Shown: positions 42,845-53,576 of the stretch, one piece after another
Numbering within the stretch: the first letter of the stretch is position 1
How the letters are laid out: each line of letters opens with the position of its first letter
Assembly (NCBI GenBank): GCA_036245805.1
Contig: BTRK01000002.1
Coordinates: forward strand, 2,170,001-2,234,000
Source of the DNA: Pristionchus mayeri
Lineage: Eukaryota; Nematoda; Chromadorea; Rhabditida; Neodiplogasteridae
Direction: 5' to 3'
DNA length: 64,000 nt
Translations under genes and position numbers: made by a program
Notes under the pieces: model-generated
The model's input: only the letters and a program-made list of their open reading frames with translations
Database searches by the model: none
What the model was told of the DNA's origin: nothing

Positions 42845-43192
42845 CTTTGCACGCTGCCTCGCAACGCGCCTGCTTATCAAAATCTTTCCTTAGCCATCCT
42901 TGTCCAATGGCATTGAACGCTGAGCACCATTCTTCTCCTCTATCGCAGGGTGCGGATTTCTGACAAATAGCAATGTTATCGATACCTAGTAGTAGGTAAC
43001 CTCCTCCTTGCCTTTCTTCGAAACAAAGTAATACGTGGTAGGTTTGTGACCGGAAGTACCAGCTGGCGTGCCAACAGCATCTGGGGCTCCAGATGAGTTC
43101 CCGATTTCATCGACTGTTTCGTATTCATTTGCCTTGGAAGCATGCGAAAGAATCGAGAAGGAAACGAAGATGCATGGTAGCAAGCGCATCAC
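42845..43192 (-). pseudogene. Three-finger gene lacking its final exon (L)
   Basis: Exon 1 (43192-43001): signal peptide MMRLLPCIFVSFSILSHASK, then EYETVDEIGNSSGAPDAVGT and YYFVSKKGKEE. Exon 2 (42959-42845): KSAPCDRGEEWCSAFNAIGQ, DKQARCEAACK, ending at GTGTGA. Phases agree and the first two exons parallel those of the gene at 41546. The exon with the CCC signature, stalk and GPI tail is absent before the next gene, so the product would be truncated. A TATA-like box (CCTATAAAA) lies at 43261. Confidence 0.6.
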
Positions 43193-43546
43193 GGTTCAAG
43201 AGGGGGAGGGACGAAGGAATTGAGGAGAGGCGTGTTAGTGTGAGCGAAATTGGGGCGATTTTTTATAGGCGTTTCGAAACGTAATTGATTATATCTAATT
43301 ATACGTCTCATAAAAGTATTTTTCCGAGACAATACATTACATGATCCATGATGCATCAATACAACAATACATGTTATTATTTCGTTTTGTATGCTTTCTG
43401 AGAATACACTTGAATGCCTGTGTTACACTCCTCAAGCTCAGATAGAATGATCTGTTTTTTGTTTGAACATTTGACTTCGCATATCGTATTTCCATTGTGC
43501 CTGTTCACGTTTCAATATCATGTAAATATATAAATTTTGCAGATAA

Positions 43547-43563
43547 TAATCACGTTTTATCAG
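43547..43563 (-). terminator. Conserved 3' box after the tail relic at 43590
   Basis: TGATAAAACGTGATTAT on the minus strand, like the box at 41497. Confidence 0.4.
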
Positions 43564-43589
43564 CATGTTAGTATTCGTGGATTGGTCAG

Positions 43590-45599
43590 TATTATAGGGT
43601 CAATCTTACTACAGCAGCTGCAGCAAGCGAGATAAAGTTGGTCGGGAAGGAAGAGTGGGAGTGATCGGGTCATGGTGCGGGATACGATAGGTACTCAGGG
43701 TATGTGGGGCGGCTTCAGAGTGTAGCTGTGAGAATAAGGAGGGAAGTGACGCAGGAGACCACCGAGGCAGACTTCGACGTCGTCGGTTCGGTGCTTGCTG
43801 TGGTGATCCTGCAAATAACGTAGTTGCAGTAAGGAGTGCAGTAAACTGAAGTAATATTTCGCACCGATAATATCTGGCATACATTTACAGGGTGCGCCAA
43901 AATTACGTGGACTGTTTTCATCATTCTGTTGCCCCGCCTCTCAATCGAAATACTTGACCCCGATAGCGTTATTATGACTTACCATTGGTCTCTCATTAGT
44001 CAACGTCTCATGTCAGTTAGTCAGGTTGTCTAGTAATGGCGATGTCTAGTCGTCTCCGACTCTCACTCTCATCCTGTACGGGGGGGGGGGGGCCTGTGAC
44101 AAGGGCCTGTGACATCGCTCATCTACTCGGCGTTCACTAGTCGATTGCACCCGCAGCCGGTATCGTGTACCACTAGCTTGATACTTACAAGGACTGTCCG
44201 GACAGAGAGAAATAGGTGCATGTTTCTACCACTAGGAAACGAGAGAACATCCGAAACAGGGTCCTTCGAAACTCCACGCGGAAGATCAAGATCTTCGATA
44301 TCTAGAACATATATGTCAACGAACATATATGTAGTCTTCACAAGTCCCAACTGGTTATTGGCCTTCACAAGTACAATAAGTAGCACGCGCTTGATGGGCT
44401 TCAGATCAAGCTCCGCTGAGAACGGTACATTCAACTGTCGTTACATTGTGCTAGGACCGCGCACTTTCGTACTTTATTCGGCGATGCAAATATCTTTAAC
44501 GTCGAAGGCAACCTGAATTTCCGAAACAGCGTATTCTATTCCTATCATCCTGAAGAATCCTAAAATAGTTGTGGAGTCACTGGTTATACCAGCCAGCCCC
44601 GCAGCATCCGAGATTAGGATGCATTTTGCTTAACATACAAGTTTCGTTTTCGTCACTCCTGGTCTCAATATGAATAAGTAGTATTACATAAAGCACATTC
44701 TCGAAGACGGCCGTCCACCCTGTGCTCAGTCCCACTTCGGTCAGGAGCACTGGGCCTTTCAGCAAGATTGTACTCCATTCACAAAAAAAATCGTTTAGTG
44801 ACACCCATGAAGCCGACTACATCACTCTGATTGATTGGCCCCCGAACTCTCCCGAAATTAACCCCTCGACGTCAGTGTTTGGGGTTTTGTAGGCCAAGTT
44901 GTCCTCTACAAATATCTCCACACTATTGCCCCTCAATACTGCCCTTCTCAAAGCAGGAGACGAAATTGATGAAAATTTAACGCGGGAATTGACAGTTGGA
45001 TATGTGCAGAAACTCAATGCCTGTGCAAAAGCAAAATAAGGCCCCATCAAAATTAGTTGGCATGTTACTATTGCCTGTATAGTTGATAAACTATGCCTTG
45101 AACCGGGTCGCTCAAGTCCCATTCCAAAGGCAGGAATCATATGGAAACAGCAGTCCACGTAATTTTGGCGCACCCTGTAATAAAGAATATTTCAAAAACA
45201 TTCACTTGGGACGGGGGTAGTTCGTGATCATGGTGGCGCTCTCTGCAGTATCTTTCGCGTGAGGGATACTTGTATTGATCTGACCGTTGAATAGGTTTAA
45301 ATTAGATAGATGGTATAATACTCTCAATTTGTATCTCTATTGATGGATCTGCTAAAATGACCCTCTCTTCGTAGTGCTTGCTCTCTCGCTTGTCAGACAA
45401 AAGAGTGGATATTCAAAAGATCATTCAAATAACCTTCTTAAATACTCTTACTCTATATATTATTAGACAATTCAAGATGCAAAACCATCCGTAATATGTA
45501 TGATATGATGACCCAGGATTGTATACTCACCTTGATTTCGATGGTCTCAGAGGCTACAAAGATAGTCAGAAGGGCCAGGAGAACGACGAACTTATGCAC
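43590..45599 (-). pseudogene. Three-finger gene broken by a Tc1-like insertion (M)
   Basis: First exon (45599-45531): HKFVVLLALLTIFVASETIE, IK, ending at GTGAGT. Where relatives read CGTGATGCAT, this copy reads CGTGCAT: the start ATG is missing, as if three bases had been lost. Downstream, between this exon and the tail, lies a 1.29-kb Tc1-like element. Beyond it are remnants of a last exon (YCTPYCN, ITTASTEPTTSKSASVVS) and a frameshifted hydrophobic tail (FPTNFISLAAAAVV) with the usual 3' box. At least three kinds of damage, so this copy is dead. A TATA-like box (CTTATAAAAG) lies at 45677. Confidence 0.6.
43890..45178 (+). mobile_element. Degenerate Tc1-like transposon
   Basis: Ends CAGGGTGCGCCAAAATTACG (left) and CGTAATTTTGGCGCACCCTG (right), continuing TGGACTG inverted. 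The plus strand keeps ITLIDWPPNSPEINPSTSVF, GVL, a clear remnant of the Tc1 motif DWPPNSPDLNPIEN, with the catalytic Glu region changed and several stops. A G run (about 44083-44092) lies inside. Not functional. Confidence 0.8.
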
Positions 45600-45689
45600 G
45601 ATTAGGGGAGGAGGGTTGAAGAGATTTGGTTGAGGAAAAGGTGGAGGAAAGAGTGAGGCATCGCGAAAGTCATCCACTTTTATAAGTTC

Positions 45690-46480
45690 TCCTATTTAAT
45701 TTACCGGAAATTGATCGGGAAATCCAATGGTCAAGACAGGCTCATTCTGAAATTGAATTTGATAATATTGTCTGAATCTTGAATAACTTGGTGAGTCGAT
45801 TGGGTGGGTAGACGTAACCGCAACGGACCGTTACAGAGTTTAGATCTACCATCTTGGGAGATGTTTCATTGTTGCCAGTTTTAATATTCCGATAAAATAA
45901 TATTCCGAAACAACTAGTTTGCTTCGAAAATTTGCCGCCTAGCCACATGAATGTGAACATGTCCTCTCAACAGCGACTCATGAATGCTGTTACGATCATT
46001 GAAGAATGTTGTCATATGCATGTTTGACTGAATCTTCATAAATTGTTATCATTCATCTTTATCTCGTCTATGAAAAAATGTTGTTGATATAATGGAGAAG
46101 TAATAGATGTTGTGACTATGATAGTTCTTGAAATGTGTAAAAAATGGCCTCAGACACCATGAGACTGAGAAGAGGTCCCTCTTGGAGTTTTCGGTGAATG
46201 TGTGCCAAATACGATTGTAGATTGTGTTTTTGGGAAAGAACATGTAATAAATGCAACTGTTTACCAGAATATGCGCGCTCAACATTTTTGTACATTTGTA
46301 AGCTCGTTTCGGGATAGCATCATTATCCTGATATTCCATCACTCAATATTACATTGCAAAGGTGCTCAGGCGATATCTGACTTTATAAAAATATCCATCC
46401 ATCCCCATCTCTTCCATTAATGGGAGATTTATTTGTGTTCCGAATTCAACGACAATACGTCCAAATACCAATTTCACATA
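45690..46480. other. Intergenic, no gene recognised
   Basis: AT-rich, short frames only. The right edge has the 3' box of the gene at 46528. Confidence 0.35.
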
Positions 46481-46483
46481 TAA

Positions 46484-46503
46484 TAATCGAATTTTTTTAT
46501 CAG
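46484..46503 (-). terminator. 3' box of the gene at 46528
   Basis: TGATAAAAAAATTCGATTAT on the minus strand, a diverged form of the box that follows the other array genes. Confidence 0.35.
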
Positions 46504-46527
46504 TATGTTAGTAAATTTGTGTCAGTA

Positions 46528-47375
46528 TCATATAGTGCACCCTACCACTGCGGCAGTTGCAGCAAGGGAAACGAGGAGCGAAGTCGCAAACGAGGATGAT
46601 GTGGTCACTTCGGGGCTAGTAGTGGTGATGGGTTGAGGAGTGGTATCAGTCGGACTGATCGAGGTAGAAGGGGGTGCGGTTTCAGTGGAAGAGGAAGTGG
46701 TATCAATGGACGAAGTAGTGTCGTCAGTTGAAGAGGGTGTGGTTTCGCTCGACGAAGGTAAATCTGTTATTTTCTCCAAACGCGCGCGTTTGATGATGAC
46801 TTGCATCGCTGCTTTACTAGTATCGTTTGCGTGTCTGTCAGATTCATCCACCTGAAAAAATAGGTGAGCAGTATACACAATGTAAAGTAGAATATATGAA
46901 AATATATATATTCTATGATACGAGAACAGTCGCGACAATCCTAAGCTGTGGATACCGAACAGTTGGCGTAAAGGTACGGTACCCGCAGCTTAAACCCGAA
47001 TGTTCCTTGATACTCATCGGGACATCTGGATCGGAGTCGGAAAAAAGAAGTCTGATGACGGAATCGTTTGCGTGAGTAACAGTTTCATCCACCTGAAAGT
47101 GGAATATATGCGAGGTAGATTGGAGGGCACACCCTCATCTATCAAATGTAACGTATAATGTTGATGATTGTAAACTCGCCGTAACAACTGGCATGGAGCT
47201 GGAAATATCTTTGGCGATTGAGTAATTTCCAGCGATAAAAATATCCCTTGCGTGATTGACAGTTTCATACACCTGAAAGACGTATGGATGGAGTATCAGT
47301 AATATGGTTGATACTCACCGAGAAATCGTCGGGTTTGGAGACGACAAATATGACCAGAAGGAGAACGACGAACAT
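46528..47375 (-). CDS. GPI-tailed surface protein with repeated VDExxxHAND exons
   Basis: Exon 1 (47375-47319): signal peptide MFVVLLLVIFVVSKPDDFS. Exon 2 (47272-47180): VYETVNHARDIFIAGNYSIA, ending at a GC donor (ACG|GCGAGT). Exon 3 (47092 to about 46922): VDETVTHANDSVIRLLFSDS. Exon 4 (46851-46528): VDESDRHANDTSKAAMQVII, then a Ser/Thr stalk and the tail SLLVSLAATAAVVGCTI. The three internal exons all begin right after ACCTGAAA-type acceptors with V-(D/Y)-E-x-x-x-H-A-(N/R)-D, so they are tandem exon duplications. There is no cysteine domain. The end of exon 3 is uncertain. TATA-like box at 47463. Function unknown. Confidence 0.6.
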
Positions 47376-47479
47376 CCTGAGACGGGGGGAGGACGGAAGA
47401 GTTGAGGTCAGTGAACGTATTCAATAAAGGAAAGGGATGAAAAGAGAGAGTGAGAATCGTCCACATTTATATGCATTTC

Positions 47480-48070
47480 TATTATATTTATTTGAGAAAA
47501 ACATTTGATATAATCCAATCATCAAAACAGGCTATTCTCAAAATACATTATAATAATCACATTATACACGTACTTCCTTGGAAAGTGGTTGAGATAATAT
47601 TATAATGGTTGATATATTAGGTTGTAACATAAGTTTTGTCGCATTTCGGAGGTTCACAATATTTCCATGAAGGATTCTTCTCAAACATTCCCGTTGCCTG
47701 ACCTCCTAGTATATGTTTGGGGTGTGCATGCACATTCAAACTGTAGGGAATAGCTGAACTGTCCATGCCGGCTATGTAAAAAAATATTAGTAAGAACAAA
47801 TTTAAATTTTGTGGAAATTATATTAATTTGTTTAACCTGGTGCTAGATCGCAGAGACGAATAATGAACCAAACTCCCATAGCTTGGTGATATGCCGTGTG
47901 AATGATCTTTCAAAAGATATGTCAGATATGATGCTATGTTAAGCGGAACCAAAGATATAGTTCACTGAATCTATGGTTAGCCGATGATTCGTTGCCAACT
48001 TGATCAACTCTCCTGAAACCAAAATTACAACAACATTGACTAACATAAGTGCGTTCCAATTACCACTCAT
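47480..48070. other. Intergenic with a possible solo mariner end
   Basis: At 47619 the word TTAGGTTGTAACATAAGTTT, continuing TGTCGCATTTC, resembles the mariner-like end at 30533. A frame from 47799 (MDSSAIPYSLNVHAHPKHIL) next to it has no recognised domain. Confidence 0.35.
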
Positions 48071-48073
48071 GGG

Positions 48074-49125
48074 GGTCTAATTTATATTATATGAGACGAA
48101 TCGCGAGAGAATCGACCACCCCGCGGCGGAAGGAAATAAGTTGCTCCAGTCCAGTTGAAATTTTGGTTATAAGTATTTCAAGTGATGCTCTTTCAAAGTG
48201 CGTCGTCAGAATTTAGATATCAGTCGTCAACGTCGAGATGCAGAAGGCCAAAGATGGTACTCTCACTTTTCGACAGTAAAATCGCGCTCACTTAAATGAT
48301 CATAAATCCCTTCAAAATAAAGATAGAAGGCCGTTCTTTGCTTCAAATGAAAGCTACCATCATGCACTACAAGTTCTTTGTTGTCGTCATCATTCCCGGA
48401 TCTCTTCCTGGTGCGGGGCGGTCGGGTGCACTAAAATGTTCGTAACTTTGGAAATCGGAAATTAGTTTCAAGTTTTTGGTCATGTGACCATTTCTGGCCA
48501 ATGGCAATGCTATAGCATGGAGGGAAACAATTTCTAATGTTGTTTCGCATGTTTTTGGACTATTTTGAGCACAAATAAGGGCAATTGAAGCTACGGAAGT
48601 ACTGTAGTCCGGAACTCATTTTGGGGTCGCATCACGAAAGTGCGCCCCCTTTTTTTAAATACCCCGATTTTGCTCACTTTTGGTCTTAAGTGAGGTACTT
48701 ATATGTACTACAACTTAAGCATGATGACTCAAAAATAATTTCCGATTTCCAAAGTTACGAACATTTTAGTGCACCCGACCGCCCCGCACCAGGAAGAGAT
48801 CCTGGAATGATGACGACAACAAAGAACTTGTAGTGCATGATGGTAGCTTTCATTTGAAGCAAAGAACGGCCTTCTATCTTTATTTTGAAGGGATTTATGA
48901 TCATTTAAGTGAGCGCGATTTTACTGTCGAAAAGTGAGAGTACCATCTTTGGCCTTCTGCATCTCGACGTTGACGACTGATATCGACATTCTGACGACAC
49001 AGTTTGAAAGAGCATCATTTGAGATACTTATAACCAAAATTATAGCTGGACTGGAGAAACTTATTTCCTACCGCCGCCCACCCCCTCAAATGGTCGATTC
49101 TCTCGCGATTCCTCTCATATAACAA
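48074..49125. mobile_element. Large foldback element (arms about 390 bp)
   Basis: The left arm includes TATATGAGACGAATCGCGAG and GGTCGGGTGCACTAAAATGT; the right arm has the inverses (ACATTTTAGTGCACCCGACC, CTCGCGATTCCTCTCATATA). Match is high along the arms, with a spacer of about 260 bp. Some right-arm stretches are inverted-identical for more than 60 bases. No coding gene inside. Confidence 0.85.
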
Positions 49126-49593
49126 TGAACACAGGACATAGATCGGAATGGAGGTTTCAATTAGCGTAATGGAGAGGATGACTAATGCCATTGACCTTCT
49201 GGATGCTAACTGAATAGAGGTTGTAGAACTCGTCGAGACGGTTTTTTTATCTACTTCATTATTCGCTTGGAGCCGATTTACGCCCGTGGCTCATCCCAAG
49301 TGGCTCACTGGATAGCCATCGGCCTGGCGAAGACGGTGTTGTTGGTTCTAGTTTTACCATTACCAAAACTGCTAGAAATATTTTGTTCACAATTTTGAAC
49401 TCAATTCGTGGCGCGTCCCTATCCAGCGGAAGATAGGCTAGTCATCCAAGTTGAAACAATTTGTGTTCCGTGTTTCGGTTTATGCGCTTGAATGCGGTTT
49501 AAAAAATGTGAGTATTATATTAATGCAAAAAAAATATAATCAATTTCGATGCTCCCGGAAAAACGCCTTTTTCTTTACAGGACAAAGCAAATG

Positions 49594-49707
49594 TCAAGCT
49601 ATGATTCAAAAGAAATTTCAGGAATTATTAAATTTCTTGACAGCTGAATCACCTGATTGGATCTATAATAACCGAAAAAGTGATATGACAAGCACATCAA
49701 GGAGAAG
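49594..49707 (+). promoter_or_regulatory. Proximal promoter / 5' leader of the first carboxypeptidase
   Basis: Shared words with the same position before the other two carboxypeptidases: ATGATTCAAAAG, ATTTCAGGAATT, GCTGAATCAC, TCTATAATAACCGAAAA and AAGGAGAAG directly before ATG. TCTATAATAA about 45 bp upstream of the start is a TATA-like core. Confidence 0.6.
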
Positions 49708-52700
49708 ATGTTGCCTTACCTTGTCATCCTTCTCTTCGGCTTCGCCTACTCTGCACCACTCCTCGACCATCCCCATAGAGTGGTTAGTTGAGTTAAAAAT
49801 CGAAAATCCTGAGCTCTGACCGTCTTCATTTCCCGTGTTCTCTCGACAGTAAACCTGGGTTAGATGGCTGAACGGCTTGATAGTTCTGAGAACTATAGAA
49901 ATTGTCGTGACCTTATACTGAATAAATTGATTCAGGTAAATCTCCCCGGTGCTCCGGAGCCGCACTCTCCACTCTACTCGGGATTCCTTACAGTTACTGG
50001 GGACGATGCTCAATACAACGCCTTCTATGTGTAAGAGCTAAAATATTATCGTTGTTTTTCAAAATAAATAAAATAACAAAAACATATAACAACATTGACA
50101 GCCTCGCCGAAGCACTTCGCATCGATCCCTCGGAAGCCCCACTGCTCGTCTGGTTCAACGGCGGCCCGGGGTCATCTTCACTCCTCGCCTTCCTTCTGGT
50201 CTGTAAAATAAGGAATTCACAACCACGTCGAAAAAAACAGAAATCTTAGTTCATTTTCTGCATTCACACACGCATATTAACATAATTTACGACATTTTCA
50301 ACGGTGTTTGCGCATCGAACCACTGTCAAAGCGACTACAATTTGCGTTTTTCTTTACCTGCACAAATTGCAGGAGCATGGTCCATACCTACTCGATTCTA
50401 CTGGAAATCTGACCTACAACGACTTCTCTTGGAATCAGGTTAAAGTCTATAAAATTTTCATTAAAATATCGCCATATTCAGTACGCCAACGTCCTGTATC
50501 TCGAGAGTCCGACTGGAGTCGGATTTTCGTATTCCACAGATGGCTCAAACCGATTCACTGATGATAACTCGACTGCTATACTGAATATGAAAGCACTCGA
50601 GGAATTTATGACAAGGTTCATTTTTGGAAAATATAGTTTTTCATTGTGAAGTACTTAGCAATACACCACATTGGAAATCGCAGAAAAGTGGGTTTAAAGT
50701 TTTCTGAATATGCACAAGATTCCTACGAAACTTTTCTGGGAGGTTTATTATACTCGCAGTCATCCTTCGAATTTAGAGTTCACCCTCAGTATGCCACTCG
50801 TGACTTCTACCTCACTGGGGAATCGTATGCCGGTTGTAATGATATTTTTGATGTGAAAATTTAATCGTGGTCTCACAGGAGTGTACATTCCATATCTATC
50901 CCGAGCCATTCTAAATCACACCAGAATTGGACAATTTAGCAATACCAACTTCAAGGTATTTCAGAGAAAGAGAGGGGTGAGGCAAATGTTTTTTTCAGGG
51001 GATTACGATGGGAAATGCTGCAGTAGACAATTTCTCTGGTAGCATCGCGGCTGCCGTTCAATTGTATAGTCTGGGAATGATCCCCGAAAAGTAGGGAGCA
51101 ATCATGTTAATATCTTTGGAGATCACTTGAATGTCGTTGAATACGTGTCCACGGACTTATTTAAAGGCAATGACATTAAAGTCCACATCATCTTATCTTT
51201 AATCCTTTAGGCATGGCGCTTTGATCTTTGATCTCTGGAACCTCGTAACGAAGGAAGAGAAGGATGTGCTTGATGATGATAAATGGGACGTCTTTTACGA
51301 AATTTTCAGCAATTCGGTCTGTTGTATTTTACTGTATTCAGGTCTATGCATTAATTCAGAGTGGAAAACTTAGCGAAGACGCACGTTACGATGTTCCGTT
51401 GGAGTGCAATTTGGAGGAAGATGAAACTGTATTCAGTTTTTTAAAATTTTTTTAATAATTTTTATTTTTTTAAATATCAATTTCACAGAAATGGCACATC
51501 ACTAAGTCTTCCACATCAGTTGAATGTCGGGTGGAAAACTTGACCGAAACGTACTTAAATCGAGATGATGTGCAGGTAAAGGCATTTAAAAATTGGTTAA
51601 ATTAACTAAGTAATTACTTAATAGCAATATTATATCAGATCGCCCTGCATGTCCGCACAGAGGATCGTAGTGAAGTTCACTGGAAATTAACGAGGTATCG
51701 CACATACGATTATACTTCGTAATTTTTAGTTTTCAGCCTTCCCGTATTCTATTTGTATCATAAGACTGAAGACACGATCCCTGTCTACAGAGAAATCATC
51801 GATTCTGCCCAGGTGATACGAAAATTAAAATAGTACCGCACAGAAGTCTACCAGTTAATCGTTCTACTCCGGGCTTGAGCATATCCTTTGCATTTTTCAC
51901 AATGACATTGTTAGCATTGATTTGGCTCCGTTTATAATGGAAAGCGAGAATCGCTCTCTTTATTCTATATTTTACCATTTATATTTTGGATGTAAATCTA
52001 TCATTTTCAGCCAGGTTTCCGGATTCTCTTCTTCACTGGTGACATGGACCTGGTCTGCCCCCCACTCCAAGTTGCCTTTGGCGCGCGCAGAATTGCAAAG
52101 CAGAACGGGATGAGTGTAAGCGCATCAAATTATAAATATTTGTTATGTAAATCGTAATATTTACAATAATTTACATTACCACGCGACATCGCCCGTACAA
52201 TATCTTTAACATTAAATATGTATTTAAGTAAATACACTAATTTAAGGACGTGACGACAACAGCGGAATGGCGCTATCTGGGTGATTTCGGCGGGGCGAGA
52301 ACCACCTATCAAGCGAAAAACAGTGGTGTAATCATGGATGTAATCACAGTCCGGGTAATTTAATGAATAAATGAGTTTAAACTTTTAAAGCAAAGGGGAG
52401 TGAGAGCAGGTTGGGATGGTGTGGCGGGTGGTGCACGGGGTGCATTTGAGTTTTCTGCGATTTTGTAAAATGCACCATGTTGTGTGGTGTGCTGAAAGTG
52501 TTCGTCGTGAGGATGCTAACGGTCAAGGTTCTAACCTTCTACGATGACTTTGAAGCGAGTTAGAGCCATTTGAAGAAAAAGATCAAACTACAAACTACAA
52601 AGATCAAACTTTAAAAGCGCTCGCCATGGGGATGCCAACGGTCAAGGTCCGACGTCACACGGACGTGTTTGAGCAAAGCTAGAGCGATTTGAAGAAAAAG

Positions 52701-53408
52701 ATCAAAGATCAAGTTTAAAAATTTTGGAAGTGCTCATCGTGGGGATGCCAACGGTCAAGGTCGTAGCGCTGTAGGATGCTTTGAGCCGAGTTAGTGCGAT
52801 TTGAAGAAAGAGATCAAAGATCAAAGATCAAAGATCAAGTGTCAAATTTTGAAAGTGTTCTTCGCGGGGATGCCAATGGTCAAGGTCCGAAGTCGCACGG
52901 ATACGTTTGAGCCGAGTTAGAGCCATTTGAACTACAAACTACAAAGATCAAAGATCAAATTTTGAAAGTACTCGTGAAGGGAGTTCATATGATCAAGGTC
53001 CCATGCACATAGGATGATTTTGAGGCGAATTAGAGCGATTTGAAGAAAAAGCGTGACAGACAGACGGACAGACAGACAGACAGACAGACGTTATGATATT
53101 TCTTTATACAGTAATGTAGCGCAAACTTTTAGAGTTCGTAAGTTCGGGTTCGGGTAGTTATTTGTATAATTTACTTCGAGCTACCGGTAATTGTTGTTGT
53201 TTTGTTGTTTTTGGTAATTTTACAAACTCTCTCTACGTTTCGAACGAAGAGAGTATAAACAATGTAATCCACTATTTATCTTCATTTTCAGGGTGCCGGT
53301 CACCTCGTTCCCACTTCCCAACCGGATCGGGCCTTCCAAATCATCAACAATTTCATTTCCACCGAAGTGGAAATGGTAGAGTACTCAAGGACGATTCCGA
53401 GACAATAA
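49708..53408 (+). CDS. Serine carboxypeptidase (cathepsin A-like), complete, 16 exons
   Basis: Exons: 49708-49782, 49936-50030, 50102-50198, 50373-50439, 50482-50615, 50777-50832, 50879-50955, 50999-51090, 51211-51316, 51342-51428, 51489-51575, 51639-51694, 51737-51812, 52011-52115, 52247-52354, 53292-53408. Signal peptide MLPYLVILLFGFAYSAP. Family S10 landmarks in order: NLPGAPEPHSPLYSGF, VWFNGGPGSSS (oxyanion hole), [20 protein letters not shown] (nucleophile Ser), FTGDMDLVCPP (catalytic Asp) and GAGHLVP (catalytic His). Such enzymes remove C-terminal residues from peptides in lysosomes or the gut lumen. Every join keeps phase, and no stop or frameshift is seen. The last intron is 0.94 kb and carries a tandem repeat. 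Confidence 0.9.
52480..53092 (+). repeat. Degenerate tandem repeat (about 110-120 bp units) in the last intron
   Basis: Five or so units share GGATGCCAACGGTCAAGGT, then GAGCGATTTGAAGAAAAAGA and TCAAAGATCAAA. The array ends in a CAGA microsatellite (about 53065-53090). No coding potential. Confidence 0.8.
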
Positions 53409-53576
53409 TTACTGCTCTGGCTACATTGTTTTAATGGAAATTATATTATCAATTTATCGTATAGCATAATTTAACGACATATCCTTTGTATTGACAGAAT
53501 TAAATTGTACAGTTCGAATTTGGGAAAGTGAAGTGCAAGATTATAAGGTACTCTAACATCCCACAAATACACATTC

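Noticed and set aside
49294..49365. tRNA-like word TGGCTCACTGGATAGCC with GGTTCTAG downstream
   Set aside because: Resembles an A box and a weak B box, but arms do not pair and the B box is incomplete. Not reported as an RNA gene.
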